Positions 1 through 10,906 of a DNA stretch of 64,000 bases are shown one piece after another. Where the stretch lies: NCBI RefSeq assembly GCF_009857595.1, contig NZ_WWCU01000002.1, positions 310,001 to 374,000 on the forward strand. Reading direction: 5' to 3'. Positions within the stretch are counted from its first letter, which is position 1. Every line of letters begins with the position of its first letter. Both the position numbers and the translations under genes were made by a program. Under the pieces are notes generated by a model. It made no database searches, had not been told where the DNA came from, and was given only the letters and a program-made list of their open reading frames with translations. Source of the DNA: Pseudoduganella aquatica (GTDB lineage Bacteria; Pseudomonadota; Gammaproteobacteria; Burkholderiales; Burkholderiaceae_D).

Positions 1-408
1 CAGGCGCTGCACGGCGCCGTCGGGGCCGTAGATGCGGGTTTCCACGGCGTCGATCAGGGTGTCGTTGGGGTCGATGACCCAGGCGGTCTGGCGGCTGTCG
101 TTGCGCAGGCTGGCGTGCAGCCAGTAGCCGCCGCCCAGCAGGTCCACTTCGCTGGCGGGCTTGAGCGTGGCGATCAAGGCGGGCAGGCCGGCCGCGCTGG
201 CGGGGAAGGTCTCAGCCCCGGCCTGGTAGAGGCGGGCGCTGCGCATCAGGTCCTGCGATTGCGGGCTGGTCAGCACGGCCTGTCCGAGGCGGGTGTCGGC
301 CGTGGCCTGGGCATGGGCGGGCGAGGCGAGCACAAGGATGAGCAGACAAGCGGCAAGGCAAGGGAACATCGCGGCGAGGCGACTGAATATCTTGCTGGCT
401 GTACTCAT
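1..408 (-). CDS. 7TM-DISM type membrane sensor, N-terminal part only
   Basis: This gene runs off the left edge of the window, so only its first 136 codons are present. The ATG at 408 opens MSTASKIFSRLAAMFPC, followed by a hydrophobic stretch and an AHA-Q cleavage site near residue 34, which looks like a signal peptide. The segment from about residue 88 on (VDLLGGGYWLHASLRNDS, then WVIDPNDTLIDAVETRIYGP) matches the opening of the 7TMR-DISMED2 extracellular sensing domain. Such proteins continue into seven membrane helices and a cytoplasmic output domain, usually a histidine kinase or a GGDEF domain. Which output is used cannot be seen here. It is divergent from the lysE-type gene, with about 86 bp between the two starts. 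Confidence 0.7.
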   Translation of the reverse strand, partial: MSTASKIFSRLAAMFPCLAACLLILVLASPAHAQATADTRLGQAVLTSPQSQDLMRSARLYQAGAETFPASAAGLPALIATLKPASEVDLLGGGYWLHASLRNDSRQTAWVIDPNDTLIDAVETRIYGPDGAVQRL

Positions 409-494
409 GTTGTTTGCCAAGGGCATCGCGCTGGGATAGTAGAATGGCGGAAATCTTGCCTCATTTTAATCGACTATTCAGGGAAACCCCTATC

Positions 495-1124
495 TTGCTG
501 ATCTCTCCGGAACAAATCGTTGCCTTTCTGGCCGCTGCGGTGGTGATAACTGTGTCGCCCGGCCCGGACAATTTAATGGTGCTGGGCATGGGCATGTCGC
601 GCGGACGCGCCAAGGGCATCGTGTTCGGGCTGGGCTGCGCGCTGGGCTGCCTGAGCCATACGCTGCTGGCCACGCTGGGCGTGAGCGCGCTGATCGCCGC
701 CTCGCCGCTGGCGTTCACCGCCCTGAAAGTGGCGGGCGGCGTGTATCTGATCTGGCTGGGCTGGGGCGCGTTGCGCAGTCCGGGCGGCGCGCGCGTGGAG
801 GGCGGCGGCCTGCCGGACGAGTCCCTGCTGCGCCTGTTCGGCAAGGGGCTTTTTGCCAACAGTATCAATCCGAAAGTGGTGCTGTTTTTCCTGTCCTTTT
901 TGCCGCAGTTCGTGGTGCCGGGCAACGGCCCCGTGAGCTGGCAGACTGCCCAGCTGGGCCTGCTGTTCACCTTGCAGGCCTGCGTGCTGTTCGGCCTGCT
1001 GGGCTATTTCTCGGGCGCCATCGGCAAGTGGCTGAACCGCAGCCCGCGCGCGGGGCTGTGGATGGACCGCATCGCGGGCACCATCTTTATCGGCCTGGGC
1101 ATCCGCCTCATCGTTGCCCGTTAA
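495..1124 (+). CDS. LysE family amino-acid exporter
   Basis: The product is a 209-residue inner-membrane protein of the LysE/RhtB family, which exports amino acids or related metabolites. It has about six hydrophobic segments and the family signature near the N-terminus (TVSPGPDNLMVLGMGMSRG), with SINPKVVLFFLSFLPQF in the middle. I placed the start at the TTG at 495 (LLISPEQIVAFLAA) because family members begin here, an AGGG lies 11 bases upstream, and a TAGAAT -10-like sequence at 440-445 overlaps the only nearby upstream ATG (444). The longer reading from 414 would add residues unlike the family. The gene converges on the yceI-type gene and the two stop codons overlap as TTAA. The substrate cannot be told from sequence. 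Confidence 0.85.
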   Translation: MLISPEQIVAFLAAAVVITVSPGPDNLMVLGMGMSRGRAKGIVFGLGCALGCLSHTLLATLGVSALIAASPLAFTALKVAGGVYLIWLGWGALRSPGGARVEGGGLPDESLLRLFGKGLFANSINPKVVLFFLSFLPQFVVPGNGPVSWQTAQLGLLFTLQACVLFGLLGYFSGAIGKWLNRSPRAGLWMDRIAGTIFIGLGIRLIVAR

Positions 1125-1915
1125 TTCGCCACCGCCTCGATGCGGAAGCGCAGCTCCAGCTCGTCCTGCACGGCCAGCGCGCCGCCCAGCACGGAATAAG
1201 GCTGGATGCCGAAGTCGGTCTGCTTGAGCCTGAGCGTGCCGGCGGCGCTGATGCCGTTGGCGCGCGGCGTCAGCACGGCGGGGATGGCGTAGCGGCGGGT
1301 AACGCCGTGCAGCGTGATGGCGGCCTGCAAAGGGCCTTCCGGCGTGCTGACCGCGTTCACCTGCACGTAGGGGTATTTTTCCGCCTCCAGCACCTTGTTG
1401 AGCATATTGTTGCGGGTCCCGGCGATGGCGTCCGCCGCCGGCACGCTGGTCATGCCGGCTTCGGCGCGCAGGGCGCTTTCATCCACGGTCAGCTGGTCCA
1501 GGCGGAAACGGAAGTCGGTGTGGCCGGGCTGGCCGCCTGCCGGGGCCACGGCCTGGCCCTCGATGCTGCGGCTGGCCACCACGTGGTCGTGCCCCATCCG
1601 CGCCAGCAGGCCGCCGCGCCGCACGGTGACGGCGATCAGGGAGTTTTGCGGGTCGATGCGCAGCAGTTGCCGGGCGGCGGCGGGCGCGGCGGAGGCAGGA
1701 GCAGGTGTGCGGGGCCGGGCTGCGGCCGGGGCGGCTGGGGCTGCGGATGCAGGCGCGGAAGCTGCCACCGATGCCGGAGCCGGCGGTGTTCCTAGCGGCG
1801 CCGGCGCGCAGGCACACAGCAGTGCGGGAAGCAGGACCGCGCCCAGTGTGGCGCGCGGCAGTGGCTTTTTTGCGATTGTTACTTTTCGAGAGTTTTGCAG
1901 GGGTAAGTTTGTCAT
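1121..1915 (-). CDS. YceI family lipoprotein
   Basis: The 264-residue product has a C-terminal YceI domain (about residues 90-264), a lipocalin-like beta barrel that in relatives binds isoprenoid or amphiphilic ligands in the periplasm. Visible family features are VRRGGLLARMGHDHVV, TSVPAADAIAGTRNNML, YPYVQVNAV and LKQTDFGIQPYSVLGGALAVQDELELRF. The start at 1915 gives MTNLPLQNSRKVTIAKKPLP followed by a hydrophobic segment and a possible lipobox (LLCAC), so it is probably a lipoprotein. A run of Ala and Pro (about residues 40-85) forms a low-complexity linker between the membrane anchor and the barrel. A longer reading upstream to 2050 has no signal peptide at its start and is less likely. Confidence 0.82.
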   Translation of the reverse strand: MTNLPLQNSRKVTIAKKPLPRATLGAVLLPALLCACAPAPLGTPPAPASVAASAPASAAPAAPAAARPRTPAPASAAPAAARQLLRIDPQNSLIAVTVRRGGLLARMGHDHVVASRSIEGQAVAPAGGQPGHTDFRFRLDQLTVDESALRAEAGMTSVPAADAIAGTRNNMLNKVLEAEKYPYVQVNAVSTPEGPLQAAITLHGVTRRYAIPAVLTPRANGISAAGTLRLKQTDFGIQPYSVLGGALAVQDELELRFRIEAVAN

Positions 1916-2038
1916 ATTCTGTGCATGAGACCTGAACGCAAACCATACCACCGAATAGCAGGGCAATGTCATGCGCCTGTCACGACGCTGTGCGATGATG
2001 GTTCCGCTCTCAAATCTCTCCCGATTTGAATCCCTTGG

Positions 2039-2069
2039 CCCGCAATGCAAAACATTGCGGGTTTTTTTT
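2039..2069 (+). terminator. Rho-independent terminator on the plus strand
   Basis: A perfect 9-bp stem, CCCGCAATG and CATTGCGGG with a CAAAA loop, is followed directly by eight T residues on the plus strand. The orientation is odd because both flanking genes lie on the minus strand. On the minus strand the hairpin has no T run after it, so it would not work as a normal terminator for the chemoreceptor gene. It may end an unannotated plus-strand transcript starting somewhere in 1916-2030. Confidence 0.75.
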
Positions 2070-2075
2070 GCCCCT

Positions 2076-4040
2076 TTAGAGCTGGAAGACGCGCACCACC
2101 TGCGCCAGCGAGGCCGCTTCCTCCTGCAGCGAGGCGGCCGCTGCGGCGGCTTGCTCCACCAGGGCGGCGTTCTGCTGCGTTACCTCGTCCATGCGGGTGA
2201 TGGCGGTGTTGACCTGGGCGATGCCGGCGTTCTGCTCCTGGCTGGCCGCTGAAATCTCGGTCATGATGCCGGTCACATGGGCCACGCTGGACACCACTTC
2301 GTCCATGGTGGAACCGGCCTGCTGCACCAGCTTGCTGCCTGCCTCCACCTGTTCGACCGAGGCGTTGATCAGCTCCTTGATTTCCTTGGCCGCGCCGGCC
2401 GAGCGCTGCGCCAGGTTGCGCACTTCGCTAGCCACCACGGCGAAGCCGCGCCCTTGCTCGCCCGCGCGCGCGGCCTCCACGGCGGCGTTCAGCGCCAGGA
2501 TATTGGTCTGGAAGGCGATGCCGTCGATGACGCTGATAATGTCCACAATCTTGCGCGAGGACTGGTTGATCGTGCCCATGGTCTCCACCACTTGCGACAC
2601 CACCTGCCCGCCGCGCGCGGCCGTGTCGGACGCGGCCACGGCCAGGCGGTTGGCCTCCAGCGCGTTCTCCGCGTTCTGGCGCACGGTGGCGGTGAGCTGC
2701 TCCATGGCGGCGGCGGTTTCCTCCAGGTTGGAGGCTTGCTGCTCGGTGCGCTGGCACAGGTCCTGGTTGCCGGTGGCGATCTCGCTGGTGGCCGTGGCGA
2801 TATGTTCGGCGCCCGCGCGCACCTGGCCCACCACGCCGGACAGCTTGCCGCTGATGCCGTTCATGGCGCCGCACAGTTTGCCGATTTCGTCCTTGCTGGT
2901 GGTGTGCAGCGTGACCGTGAGGTCGCCCTCGGCGATGCGCTCGGCCGCGCCTTCGGCTTCCACCAGCGGCCGCGTGACGTAGTTGCGCACCAACAGCATC
3001 AGCGCCACGGCGAAGGCGGCCAGCGCGACAAAGCCGAACATGACGTAGCGGTTGCGCAGGCGTACCGCGTCCATGGTGATTTCCTCGGCGTAGGCGCCGC
3101 CGGCGATCACCCAGTTCCAGTCCGGGAAGGCGGTGTAGACCACCACTTTTTCGCGCGCCGAGCTTTCGCCCGGATTCAGCCAGGGGTAGCGTATCAGTCC
3201 CTGCTTCTTCTCGATGATCTCCTTGATGAATTCGCGGCCGCCGGCGTCCTTGCTGTCGATGATGTTGGCGCCTTCCTTGGCCGGGTGCACAACCAGCGTG
3301 CCGGCCGCCTTGCCGGGCGTGGAGTCGAGCACGTAGAAGTAGCCGGTCTGGCCCACCTTGATGGACTTGATCTTGTCCTTGAGCGCGCGCAGCGAGGCGC
3401 TGACGTCGACCCCGACGAACAGGATGCCGATCACCTTGCCGCCCGCGTTGCGGATGGGGTCATAGCGCGTCATGTACTGCTTGCCGAACAGCGTGGCCAG
3501 GCCGGTGTAGTTGTCGCCGGCGCGCAGCTTGGCGTAGCCGGGGTGGGCGCGGTCGAGCAGGGTGCCGATGGCGCGTTCGCCGTTTTCCTTTTTCAGCGAA
3601 GTGGATATGCGGATGAAATCCTCGCCGGTGGCGGCGAAGATCGTGGCCACGCTGCCGCTGTTGCGCTGGAATTTGTCCGGCACGCTGAAGTCCATATTGA
3701 GGACCTGCTCGCCGTTCTTCAGCGTGGGCGCGGGTTTGCCGGCCACGTCGGTGGTGGCGCTTTCGTCGAGCGTGAACTTGCCGTCGAAGGAGGCCGCCAG
3801 CATGCCGGCGTAGCCCGCCGTCTGCGCCTTGAGCGTGGTGTTGAAGATGTCCACCATGTCGGTCACGCCTTGCAGTTCCTGGCGCACGCTGTGGGTGCTG
3901 TTTTCTTCCAGCAGATTGGTGGTGGCGCTGCTGATCAGCAGGATCAGGATGCCGATGATGGCGCTGACCAGCGCAAAGGTGAAGGCGGTAATTTTGGCGC
4001 CCACGCCCCACAGGCGGGGATCGAATTTGCTGTCTCTCAT
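2076..4040 (-). CDS. Methyl-accepting chemotaxis protein with periplasmic Cache domain
   Basis: This 654-residue chemoreceptor has a first membrane helix at about residues 17-38, a periplasmic double-Cache-like sensing region (about 45-325, with FKNG-type and [17 protein letters not shown] and [14 protein letters not shown] segments), a second helix at about 330-351, a HAMP domain to about 404 and a cytoplasmic signalling hairpin. The hairpin tip ([20 protein letters not shown], about 505-530) binds CheA and CheW in the family. The protein ends in VVRVFQL and has no C-terminal NWETF-like CheR/CheB tether. The ATG at 4040 (MRDSKFDPR) puts a short cytoplasmic tail before helix 1; the upstream extension to 4121 is less likely. 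The ligand is unknown. It is monocistronic. Confidence 0.92.
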   Translation of the reverse strand: MRDSKFDPRLWGVGAKITAFTFALVSAIIGILILLISSATTNLLEENSTHSVRQELQGVTDMVDIFNTTLKAQTAGYAGMLAASFDGKFTLDESATTDVAGKPAPTLKNGEQVLNMDFSVPDKFQRNSGSVATIFAATGEDFIRISTSLKKENGERAIGTLLDRAHPGYAKLRAGDNYTGLATLFGKQYMTRYDPIRNAGGKVIGILFVGVDVSASLRALKDKIKSIKVGQTGYFYVLDSTPGKAAGTLVVHPAKEGANIIDSKDAGGREFIKEIIEKKQGLIRYPWLNPGESSAREKVVVYTAFPDWNWVIAGGAYAEEITMDAVRLRNRYVMFGFVALAAFAVALMLLVRNYVTRPLVEAEGAAERIAEGDLTVTLHTTSKDEIGKLCGAMNGISGKLSGVVGQVRAGAEHIATATSEIATGNQDLCQRTEQQASNLEETAAAMEQLTATVRQNAENALEANRLAVAASDTAARGGQVVSQVVETMGTINQSSRKIVDIISVIDGIAFQTNILALNAAVEAARAGEQGRGFAVVASEVRNLAQRSAGAAKEIKELINASVEQVEAGSKLVQQAGSTMDEVVSSVAHVTGIMTEISAASQEQNAGIAQVNTAITRMDEVTQQNAALVEQAAAAAASLQEEAASLAQVVRVFQL

Positions 4041-4348
4041 GTTTGGCCCAGTCTGAATTGTCACTTTTGTACTTGTCGAATTTAATGAAGTCCTAAGCCT
4101 TGTCTTCATCAATGCTGGCAAAGTAGCACCTGTAGCGCGCGGTCTCCTCCGTGCGCCAGGTTGCCATATCCCTTAGATGCGGCACGATATCCCCGCGCTC
4201 TAAAAAGCGTTTTGACCGGCTCCCTCCAAAGATCGCCGGTCTTTTTTTGCCTGCCGATTTCTTTCGCTACCCGCCTTGTGGGCGTTTTGTACGGGACAAG
4301 GCAGTTTCGCCTACACTGGCGGACACTGCAACCAAAAAAGGGTGTCCG
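4041..4348. other. Intergenic region between divergent mcp and yfcG
   Basis: This 308-bp stretch has no credible protein-coding gene. It must carry the minus-strand promoter for the chemoreceptor gene and the plus-strand promoter for the glutathione transferase operon. A plus-strand terminator lies inside it at 4214-4248, upstream of the transferase start. A TACACT at 4311-4316 is a plausible -10 for the transferase gene, with no convincing -35. Confidence 0.5.
4214..4248 (+). terminator. Plus-strand terminator or attenuator upstream of yfcG
   Basis: GACCGGC (4214-4220) and GCCGGTC (4235-4241) form a 7-bp stem with a 14-base loop, followed by seven T residues. No plus-strand gene ends before it: the preceding gene is the divergent chemoreceptor. 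It is therefore either the end of a small RNA transcribed from within 4041-4213, or an attenuator in a long leader of the transferase operon. Confidence 0.65.
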
Positions 4349-5056
4349 ATGATAGACCTGTACACGGCAGCAACACCGAACGGCCACAAGATTTCCATCG
4401 CGCTGGAGGAACTGGCGCTGCCCTACACACTGCACGCGCTGGACCTGGCCGCCAATGTGCAGAAGGAGCCGTGGTTCCTGGCCCTGAATCCAAACGGCCG
4501 CATCCCGGCCATTGTCGACCGCGAGGCGGGCGATTTCGCCGTGTTCGAGTCCGGCGCCATCCTGATTTACCTGGCCGAGAAAACCGGGCGCCTGATGCCG
4601 TCCGACCCCAAGGGCCGCTCGCAGGTGCTGCAATGGCTGATGTTCCAGATGGGCGGCGTGGGGCCGATGATGGGCCAGGCCAATGTGTTCTTCCGCTACT
4701 TCCCCGAAAAAATCCAGGCCGCCATCGACCGCTACCAGGGCGAGAGCAAGCGCCTGTTCCGCGTGCTGGACGGCCACCTGGCGCGGCATGAATACCTGGC
4801 CGGCGACTACTCCATTGCCGACATCGCGAACTGGGCCTGGGTGCGCACGCATAGCTGGTCCGGGGTGGATGTGGACGGTTTGCCACATTTGCAGCGCTGG
4901 CTGGCGCTGGTGGGCGAGCGGCCGGCGGTGCGGCGCGGCATACAGCTGCCGCCGTCGCGGCTGGACCGCGCCTCCAGCCCGGAAAAAGCCGAGCAATTTG
5001 CGGCCGAAGCGCGCAAAATGCTCGAGACCGGACAATCACGCGAGAAAGGCGTCTAG
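4349..5056 (+). CDS. yfcG: Nu-class glutathione transferase / disulfide-bond oxidoreductase (YfcG-like)
   Basis: The 235-residue product closely follows E. coli YfcG along its length. The N-terminal thioredoxin-like domain begins [20 protein letters not shown], with Thr9 and Asn11 at the positions used in nu-class enzymes for glutathione binding and disulfide reduction. It continues with [28 protein letters not shown], and a helical C-terminal domain containing [20 protein letters not shown] and [12 protein letters not shown]. Family members reduce disulfides or peroxides with glutathione in the cytosol. The ATG at 4349 aligns with the known start. A second transferase gene begins three bases after the stop, so the two are probably one transcript. 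Confidence 0.9.
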   Translation: MIDLYTAATPNGHKISIALEELALPYTLHALDLAANVQKEPWFLALNPNGRIPAIVDREAGDFAVFESGAILIYLAEKTGRLMPSDPKGRSQVLQWLMFQMGGVGPMMGQANVFFRYFPEKIQAAIDRYQGESKRLFRVLDGHLARHEYLAGDYSIADIANWAWVRTHSWSGVDVDGLPHLQRWLALVGERPAVRRGIQLPPSRLDRASSPEKAEQFAAEARKMLETGQSREKGV

Positions 5057-5059
5057 AGC

Positions 5060-5680
5060 ATGAAACTGTACACGAGCGCGCGCGCGCCCAATCCCCGCCG
5101 GGTGGCGATGTTCATGGCCGAGAAAGGCATCACGCTGGACACGCAGCTGATAGACCTGGGCAAGCTGGAGAACCGCGATCCGGCCTTCCTGGCCAAGAAC
5201 CCCTTTGGCCGCGTGCCCGCGCTGGAACTGGACGACGGCCGCGTGCTGTGCGAGACGCGCGCCATCTGTTCCTATCTTGAGGGCGTTTATCCGGAACCCA
5301 ACCTGATGGGCGAGGGCTTCGAGGAGCGCGCCTTTATCGAGATGGCGGACCGCCGCATCGAGCTGCATGTGTTTGCGGGCATCGCCAACTGCGTGCGGCA
5401 TACGCATCCCGGCCTGGCGGCGCTGGAGCAGCCGCAGTTCCCTGACTACGGCGCGGCGCAGGGCGAGAAAATGCGCGAGTGGGCGCGCTGGCTGGACCAG
5501 ACGCTGGCGGCGCAGCCTTTCGTGGCGGGGCAGCGTTTCACCATCGCCGACATTACGGCCTTCTGCGCCATGGAGTTCGCGCGCGGGCTGATGAAGTTCC
5601 GTCCCGGCCAGGAAGGCATGGAGCACCTGCAGGCCTGGCGCGACCGCATGGCCGAACGTCCCAGCGCGGCGGCGGGCTGA
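5060..5680 (+). CDS. Glutathione S-transferase family protein
   Basis: This 206-residue protein has the two-domain glutathione transferase layout. The thioredoxin-like N-terminal domain starts MKLYTSARAPNPRRVAMFMA, with Ser6 as a candidate catalytic residue, and contains NPFGRVPALELDDGRVLCETRAICSYLE, which includes the cis-Pro and the Glu-Thr glutathione-binding pair. The helical domain has the conserved FTIADITAFCAM N-capping-box region. It lies three bases behind the YfcG-like gene and eleven bases ahead of a binding-protein gene in the same direction. The two transferases are not close copies of each other; this one resembles the phi/theta-like bacterial group. The substrate is unknown. 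Confidence 0.87.
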   Translation: MKLYTSARAPNPRRVAMFMAEKGITLDTQLIDLGKLENRDPAFLAKNPFGRVPALELDDGRVLCETRAICSYLEGVYPEPNLMGEGFEERAFIEMADRRIELHVFAGIANCVRHTHPGLAALEQPQFPDYGAAQGEKMREWARWLDQTLAAQPFVAGQRFTIADITAFCAMEFARGLMKFRPGQEGMEHLQAWRDRMAERPSAAAG

Positions 5681-5690
5681 CCTTCCGGCC

Positions 5691-6485
5691 ATGAGCGGCG
5701 CGCGCCCGTCACGCAAGTTCGCCGGCCGGCGGCTTGTGCTGCGGGCCGGCGCCGCAGCCGGCCTGGCTGCGGGCGTATCCGCCGCGATGGGCCAGCCGTC
5801 CAAGCCGCCGGCGCCGCTCAAGGTGGTGGCCTTCAGCCTGGTCCCATTCGGTTTGCTGGATGCCTCGGGCCGGCCGGCAGGCATGATCGTCGATTTCCAG
5901 AAGCTGCTGGCGGCCGAAAGCGGCCTGGCGATGGACGTGCAGGTCGTGCCGTATCCGCGCGCCGTTGCTATGATGGTGGCCGGCGATGCGGACCTCTTGT
6001 TCAGTTTCCCCAATGCCCAGCTGCGCGAGCATGCGCACAGCCTCGGCGTGATCGGCCACGTCGATGTGGTGGTGATGGGCCTGGCGGGCAGCCGCTATGG
6101 CAGCGCGGAGGAGCTGCGCGGCAAGCGCGTGGGACATATCCGGGGCGCCGAGTACGATATGGCGCTGCAGTCCGACCCGGCGGTGGCGCGCTATGAAACG
6201 GTCACCTACGAACAGACCGTGCGCATGCTGCTGGAAGGCCGCTACGACGCGATGCTGGGCGTGCGCCCGTCCTTCCTGTACACCATGCGGCGGCTGGGCG
6301 TGCCGCGCCAGAAGCTCGGGCCGGAACTGGTGCTGCGCAAAGGCGAACTGCTGCTCCACTATTCCAACAAGCGCTACAAGCCGCAGACGGCGGCCACGCT
6401 GGTGCGCGCGCTCGCCGCACTGCGCGAGCGCGGCGCACTGGCCGCGCTGTTCAAGGCCTACGAGGACGGCGGCATGCCGCCCTGA
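5691..6485 (+). CDS. Periplasmic solute-binding protein (SBP_bac_3-like)
   Basis: The 264-residue product has an N-terminal export signal of Tat-like look (GRRLVLRAGAAAGLAAGVSA) and then a type II periplasmic binding fold: PFGLLDASGRPAGMIVDFQK, GDADLLFSFPNAQLREHAHS, LRGKRVGHIRGAEYDMALQ and GRYDAMLGVRP. Relatives are amino-acid-type ABC binding proteins, but many are stand-alone proteins in betaproteobacteria. No permease or ATPase gene is next to it, so transport is not supported by context. It follows the transferase genes by 10 bp and converges on the aminopeptidase gene, whose stop is 10 bp away; GGCGC and GCGCC around 6490-6505 can form a small hairpin shared by both ends. Confidence 0.75.
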   Translation: MSGARPSRKFAGRRLVLRAGAAAGLAAGVSAAMGQPSKPPAPLKVVAFSLVPFGLLDASGRPAGMIVDFQKLLAAESGLAMDVQVVPYPRAVAMMVAGDADLLFSFPNAQLREHAHSLGVIGHVDVVVMGLAGSRYGSAEELRGKRVGHIRGAEYDMALQSDPAVARYETVTYEQTVRMLLEGRYDAMLGVRPSFLYTMRRLGVPRQKLGPELVLRKGELLLHYSNKRYKPQTAATLVRALAALRERGALAALFKAYEDGGMPP

Positions 6486-6495
6486 GACCTGGCGC

Positions 6496-9186
<2,691 letters not shown>

Positions 9187-9241
9187 GCAATGCTCCAAGG
9201 TTTTTGTTGATGAAGCAATGTAGCTGTAATGGCCAGCGCGG

Positions 9242-10042
9242 TCAATGGACGGCTGCGGCAGCCAGGGGCAGCAGCATGGTCAGCTTCAGGTCATGGCGCT
9301 TGGCCAATTGCAGCGTCACCTGCTGAAAGGCCAGGGCTCCCCGCGCGGGATGCTGGAAGCGGCGTTCGCCGCCTTCGCGTCCCAGCACGTCCTGCAGGGG
9401 CCACAGTTGACGGAACTCGCCGCTGCCGCGCGCCAGTTCTGCAATCAGCGAGGCCAGCGGCTCCTGGCTGGCGTGCTTGCTGGTATCGGCGCGAAATTCC
9501 GCGACCAGGCGCTGTGCGCGGTGGGGCCAATCGACGATGAGGCTGCGCGCGGCGGGGTGGCTGAACATGAAGCGCAGCAGATTCGGTGTCCGGCCGTGCG
9601 GGTCCGCGCCGCCGTCCAGCCAGCCTGCGAACAAGGCCGCCGCGTCCGCATTCCAGGCCACGGCGTCCCATTGCTGATCCAGCACATAGGCCGGCGCCTG
9701 TATGGCCTGCACGATGGCGTCCAGCTCGCCGGGCGTGCCGCCGCCGTGCTCGTGCGCTTCGCGCTGCGGGTCCAGGCGCTCGGCAAGGCTGAACAGATAG
9801 GTCCGTTCCGCGCCGCTCAGGTGCAGCACATCGGCCAGCCGCGCCAGCATGCCGGCGGACGCGGACACCTGCCGGCCCTGCTCGAGCCAGGTCAGCCAGG
9901 TCGGGCTGATTCCGCACAGCTGGGCCAGTTCCTCGCGCCGCAAGCCGGGTGTGCGGCGCCGCCCGCCACCGGGCAGGCCGGCGCTTTGCGGGCTGATGCG
10001 TTCGCGGTGGCGGCGGATGAACTCGCCCAGTTCGTTGTTCAT
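9242..10042 (-). CDS. XRE-type regulator with MmyB-like ligand-binding domain
   Basis: The 266-residue product begins MNNELGEFIRRHRERISPQ and has an N-terminal helix-turn-helix (RTPGLRREELAQLCGISPTW, then LEQGRQVSASAGMLARLADVL), with the rest forming the MmyB-like ligand-binding domain seen in this regulator family (YVLDQQWDAVAWNADAAALF, NLLRFMFSHPAARSLIVDW, REGGERRFQHPARGALAFQQ). Family members sense a small, often fatty-acid-like, molecule and control a neighbouring gene. Here the neighbour is a divergent SAM methyltransferase gene, 102 bp away, with an inverted repeat between them. I trimmed the start to 10042; the reading upstream to 10708 runs through the opposite-strand methyltransferase and is not real. 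Confidence 0.88.
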   Translation of the reverse strand: MNNELGEFIRRHRERISPQSAGLPGGGRRRTPGLRREELAQLCGISPTWLTWLEQGRQVSASAGMLARLADVLHLSGAERTYLFSLAERLDPQREAHEHGGGTPGELDAIVQAIQAPAYVLDQQWDAVAWNADAAALFAGWLDGGADPHGRTPNLLRFMFSHPAARSLIVDWPHRAQRLVAEFRADTSKHASQEPLASLIAELARGSGEFRQLWPLQDVLGREGGERRFQHPARGALAFQQVTLQLAKRHDLKLTMLLPLAAAAVH

Positions 10043-10060
10043 TGTCGCTAGCATGGAATG

Positions 10061-10078
10061 ATTTATACCAGGATAAAT
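10061..10078. promoter_or_regulatory. Candidate operator between regulator and methyltransferase genes
   Basis: ATTTAT and ATAAAT are perfect inverted half-sites separated by six bases (ACCAGG). The palindrome lies 19 bp from the regulator's start and overlaps a TATAAA that could be the regulator's own -10. The nine bases CAGGATAAA at 10069-10077 recur at 10092-10100, 23 bp downstream, inside the spacer of the methyltransferase promoter. This layout suits a regulator that represses both directions. It is an inference from position and symmetry. Confidence 0.5.
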
Positions 10079-10085
10079 TGTGGTC

Positions 10086-10114
10086 TTGTTACAGGATAAA
10101 ACCCAGCCTATTCT
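10086..10114 (+). promoter_or_regulatory. Promoter of the SAM methyltransferase gene
   Basis: TTGTTA (10086-10091) and TATTCT (10109-10114) are separated by exactly 17 bp and stand about 30 bp before the methyltransferase ATG. They match the sigma-70 consensus at four and four positions. The second CAGGATAAA copy lies within the spacer, so a bound regulator would block RNA polymerase. Confidence 0.5.
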
Positions 10115-10144
10115 GCAACAACTTGCCCAAACCAGGAGAAATAA

Positions 10145-10906
10145 ATGAAGCAGCAAAGCTATGTCGCCCAGCAGTTCGGCAATACCGCCAGCAGCTATCT
10201 GAGCAGCAGTGTCCACGCGCAGGGAGCGGATCTGGCGGCGCTGCACGCCATTGCGCAGGGCATGCAGTCCCCGCGCGTATTGGACCTGGGCTGCGGCGCG
10301 GGCCACGCCAGCTTCGCCGTGGCGCCTGCCGCGCAGTCGGTCGTGGCCTACGATTTGTCGGCGCAGATGCTGGAGGTGGTGGCCGGCGCCAGCCGCGAAC
10401 GCGGCCTGCGGAACATCAGCATCCGCCAGGGCGACGTGGGCAGGCTGCCTTTTGCCGACGCCAGTTTCGACCTGGTGGTGACGCGCTACTCGGCCCACCA
10501 CTGGCCGGACGTGCAGGCCGCCCTGCACGAGGTGCGGCGCGTGCTGCGCGCGGGCGGGCGCTTCGTGGCCATCGATATCACGGCGCCGAAGGAGGCGCTG
10601 TTCGACACCACCCTGCAGGCGGTCGAGCTGCTGCGCGACGGCTCCCATGTGCGCGACTACCGGGTGTGCGAATGGGGCGCCAAGCTGAAAAATGCGGGCT
10701 TTGAGCACCAGTTGTCGAGCCAGTGGAAACTGACGATGCAGTTCGGCGAGTGGGTGGCGCGCATGCGCACGCCGGAGCTGCGCGTGCAGGCGATCCGCAG
10801 CCTGTTCGATTCGGCGCCGGACGAGGCGCGCGCCTATTTCAGCTTGCGGGACGATTATTCATTCGACATCGACGCCGCCATGTTCGACGCGGTTTGCGCG
10901 GGTTAG
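10145..10906 (+). CDS. Class I SAM-dependent methyltransferase (UbiE/MenG-like)
   Basis: The 253-residue product has the Methyltransf_11 fold: motif I VLDLGCGAGHASFAVA (about residues 44-59), motif II VAYDLSAQMLEVV, motif III GDVGRLPFADASFDLVVTRY and a post-motif region VRRVLRAGGRFVAID. A good Shine-Dalgarno (AGGAGAAATAA) precedes the ATG. The C-terminal part, past about residue 160, is typical of small-molecule methyltransferases and gives no substrate clue. It is divergent from an MmyB-type regulator that probably controls it. Its stop codon overlaps the stop codon of the convergent cheR-like gene. Confidence 0.88.
   Translation: MKQQSYVAQQFGNTASSYLSSSVHAQGADLAALHAIAQGMQSPRVLDLGCGAGHASFAVAPAAQSVVAYDLSAQMLEVVAGASRERGLRNISIRQGDVGRLPFADASFDLVVTRYSAHHWPDVQAALHEVRRVLRAGGRFVAIDITAPKEALFDTTLQAVELLRDGSHVRDYRVCEWGAKLKNAGFEHQLSSQWKLTMQFGEWVARMRTPELRVQAIRSLFDSAPDEARAYFSLRDDYSFDIDAAMFDAVCAG

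Noticed and set aside
2005..2062. tRNA-like 3' end (a GATTTGAATCCC segment before a hairpin)
   Set aside because: No acceptor, D or anticodon arms can be drawn upstream, and the final stem is a simple terminator.
10043..10708. N-terminal extension of the MmyB-type regulator frame
   Set aside because: It runs antisense through the methyltransferase gene and the intergenic operator; the helix-turn-helix begins right after the ATG at 10042.
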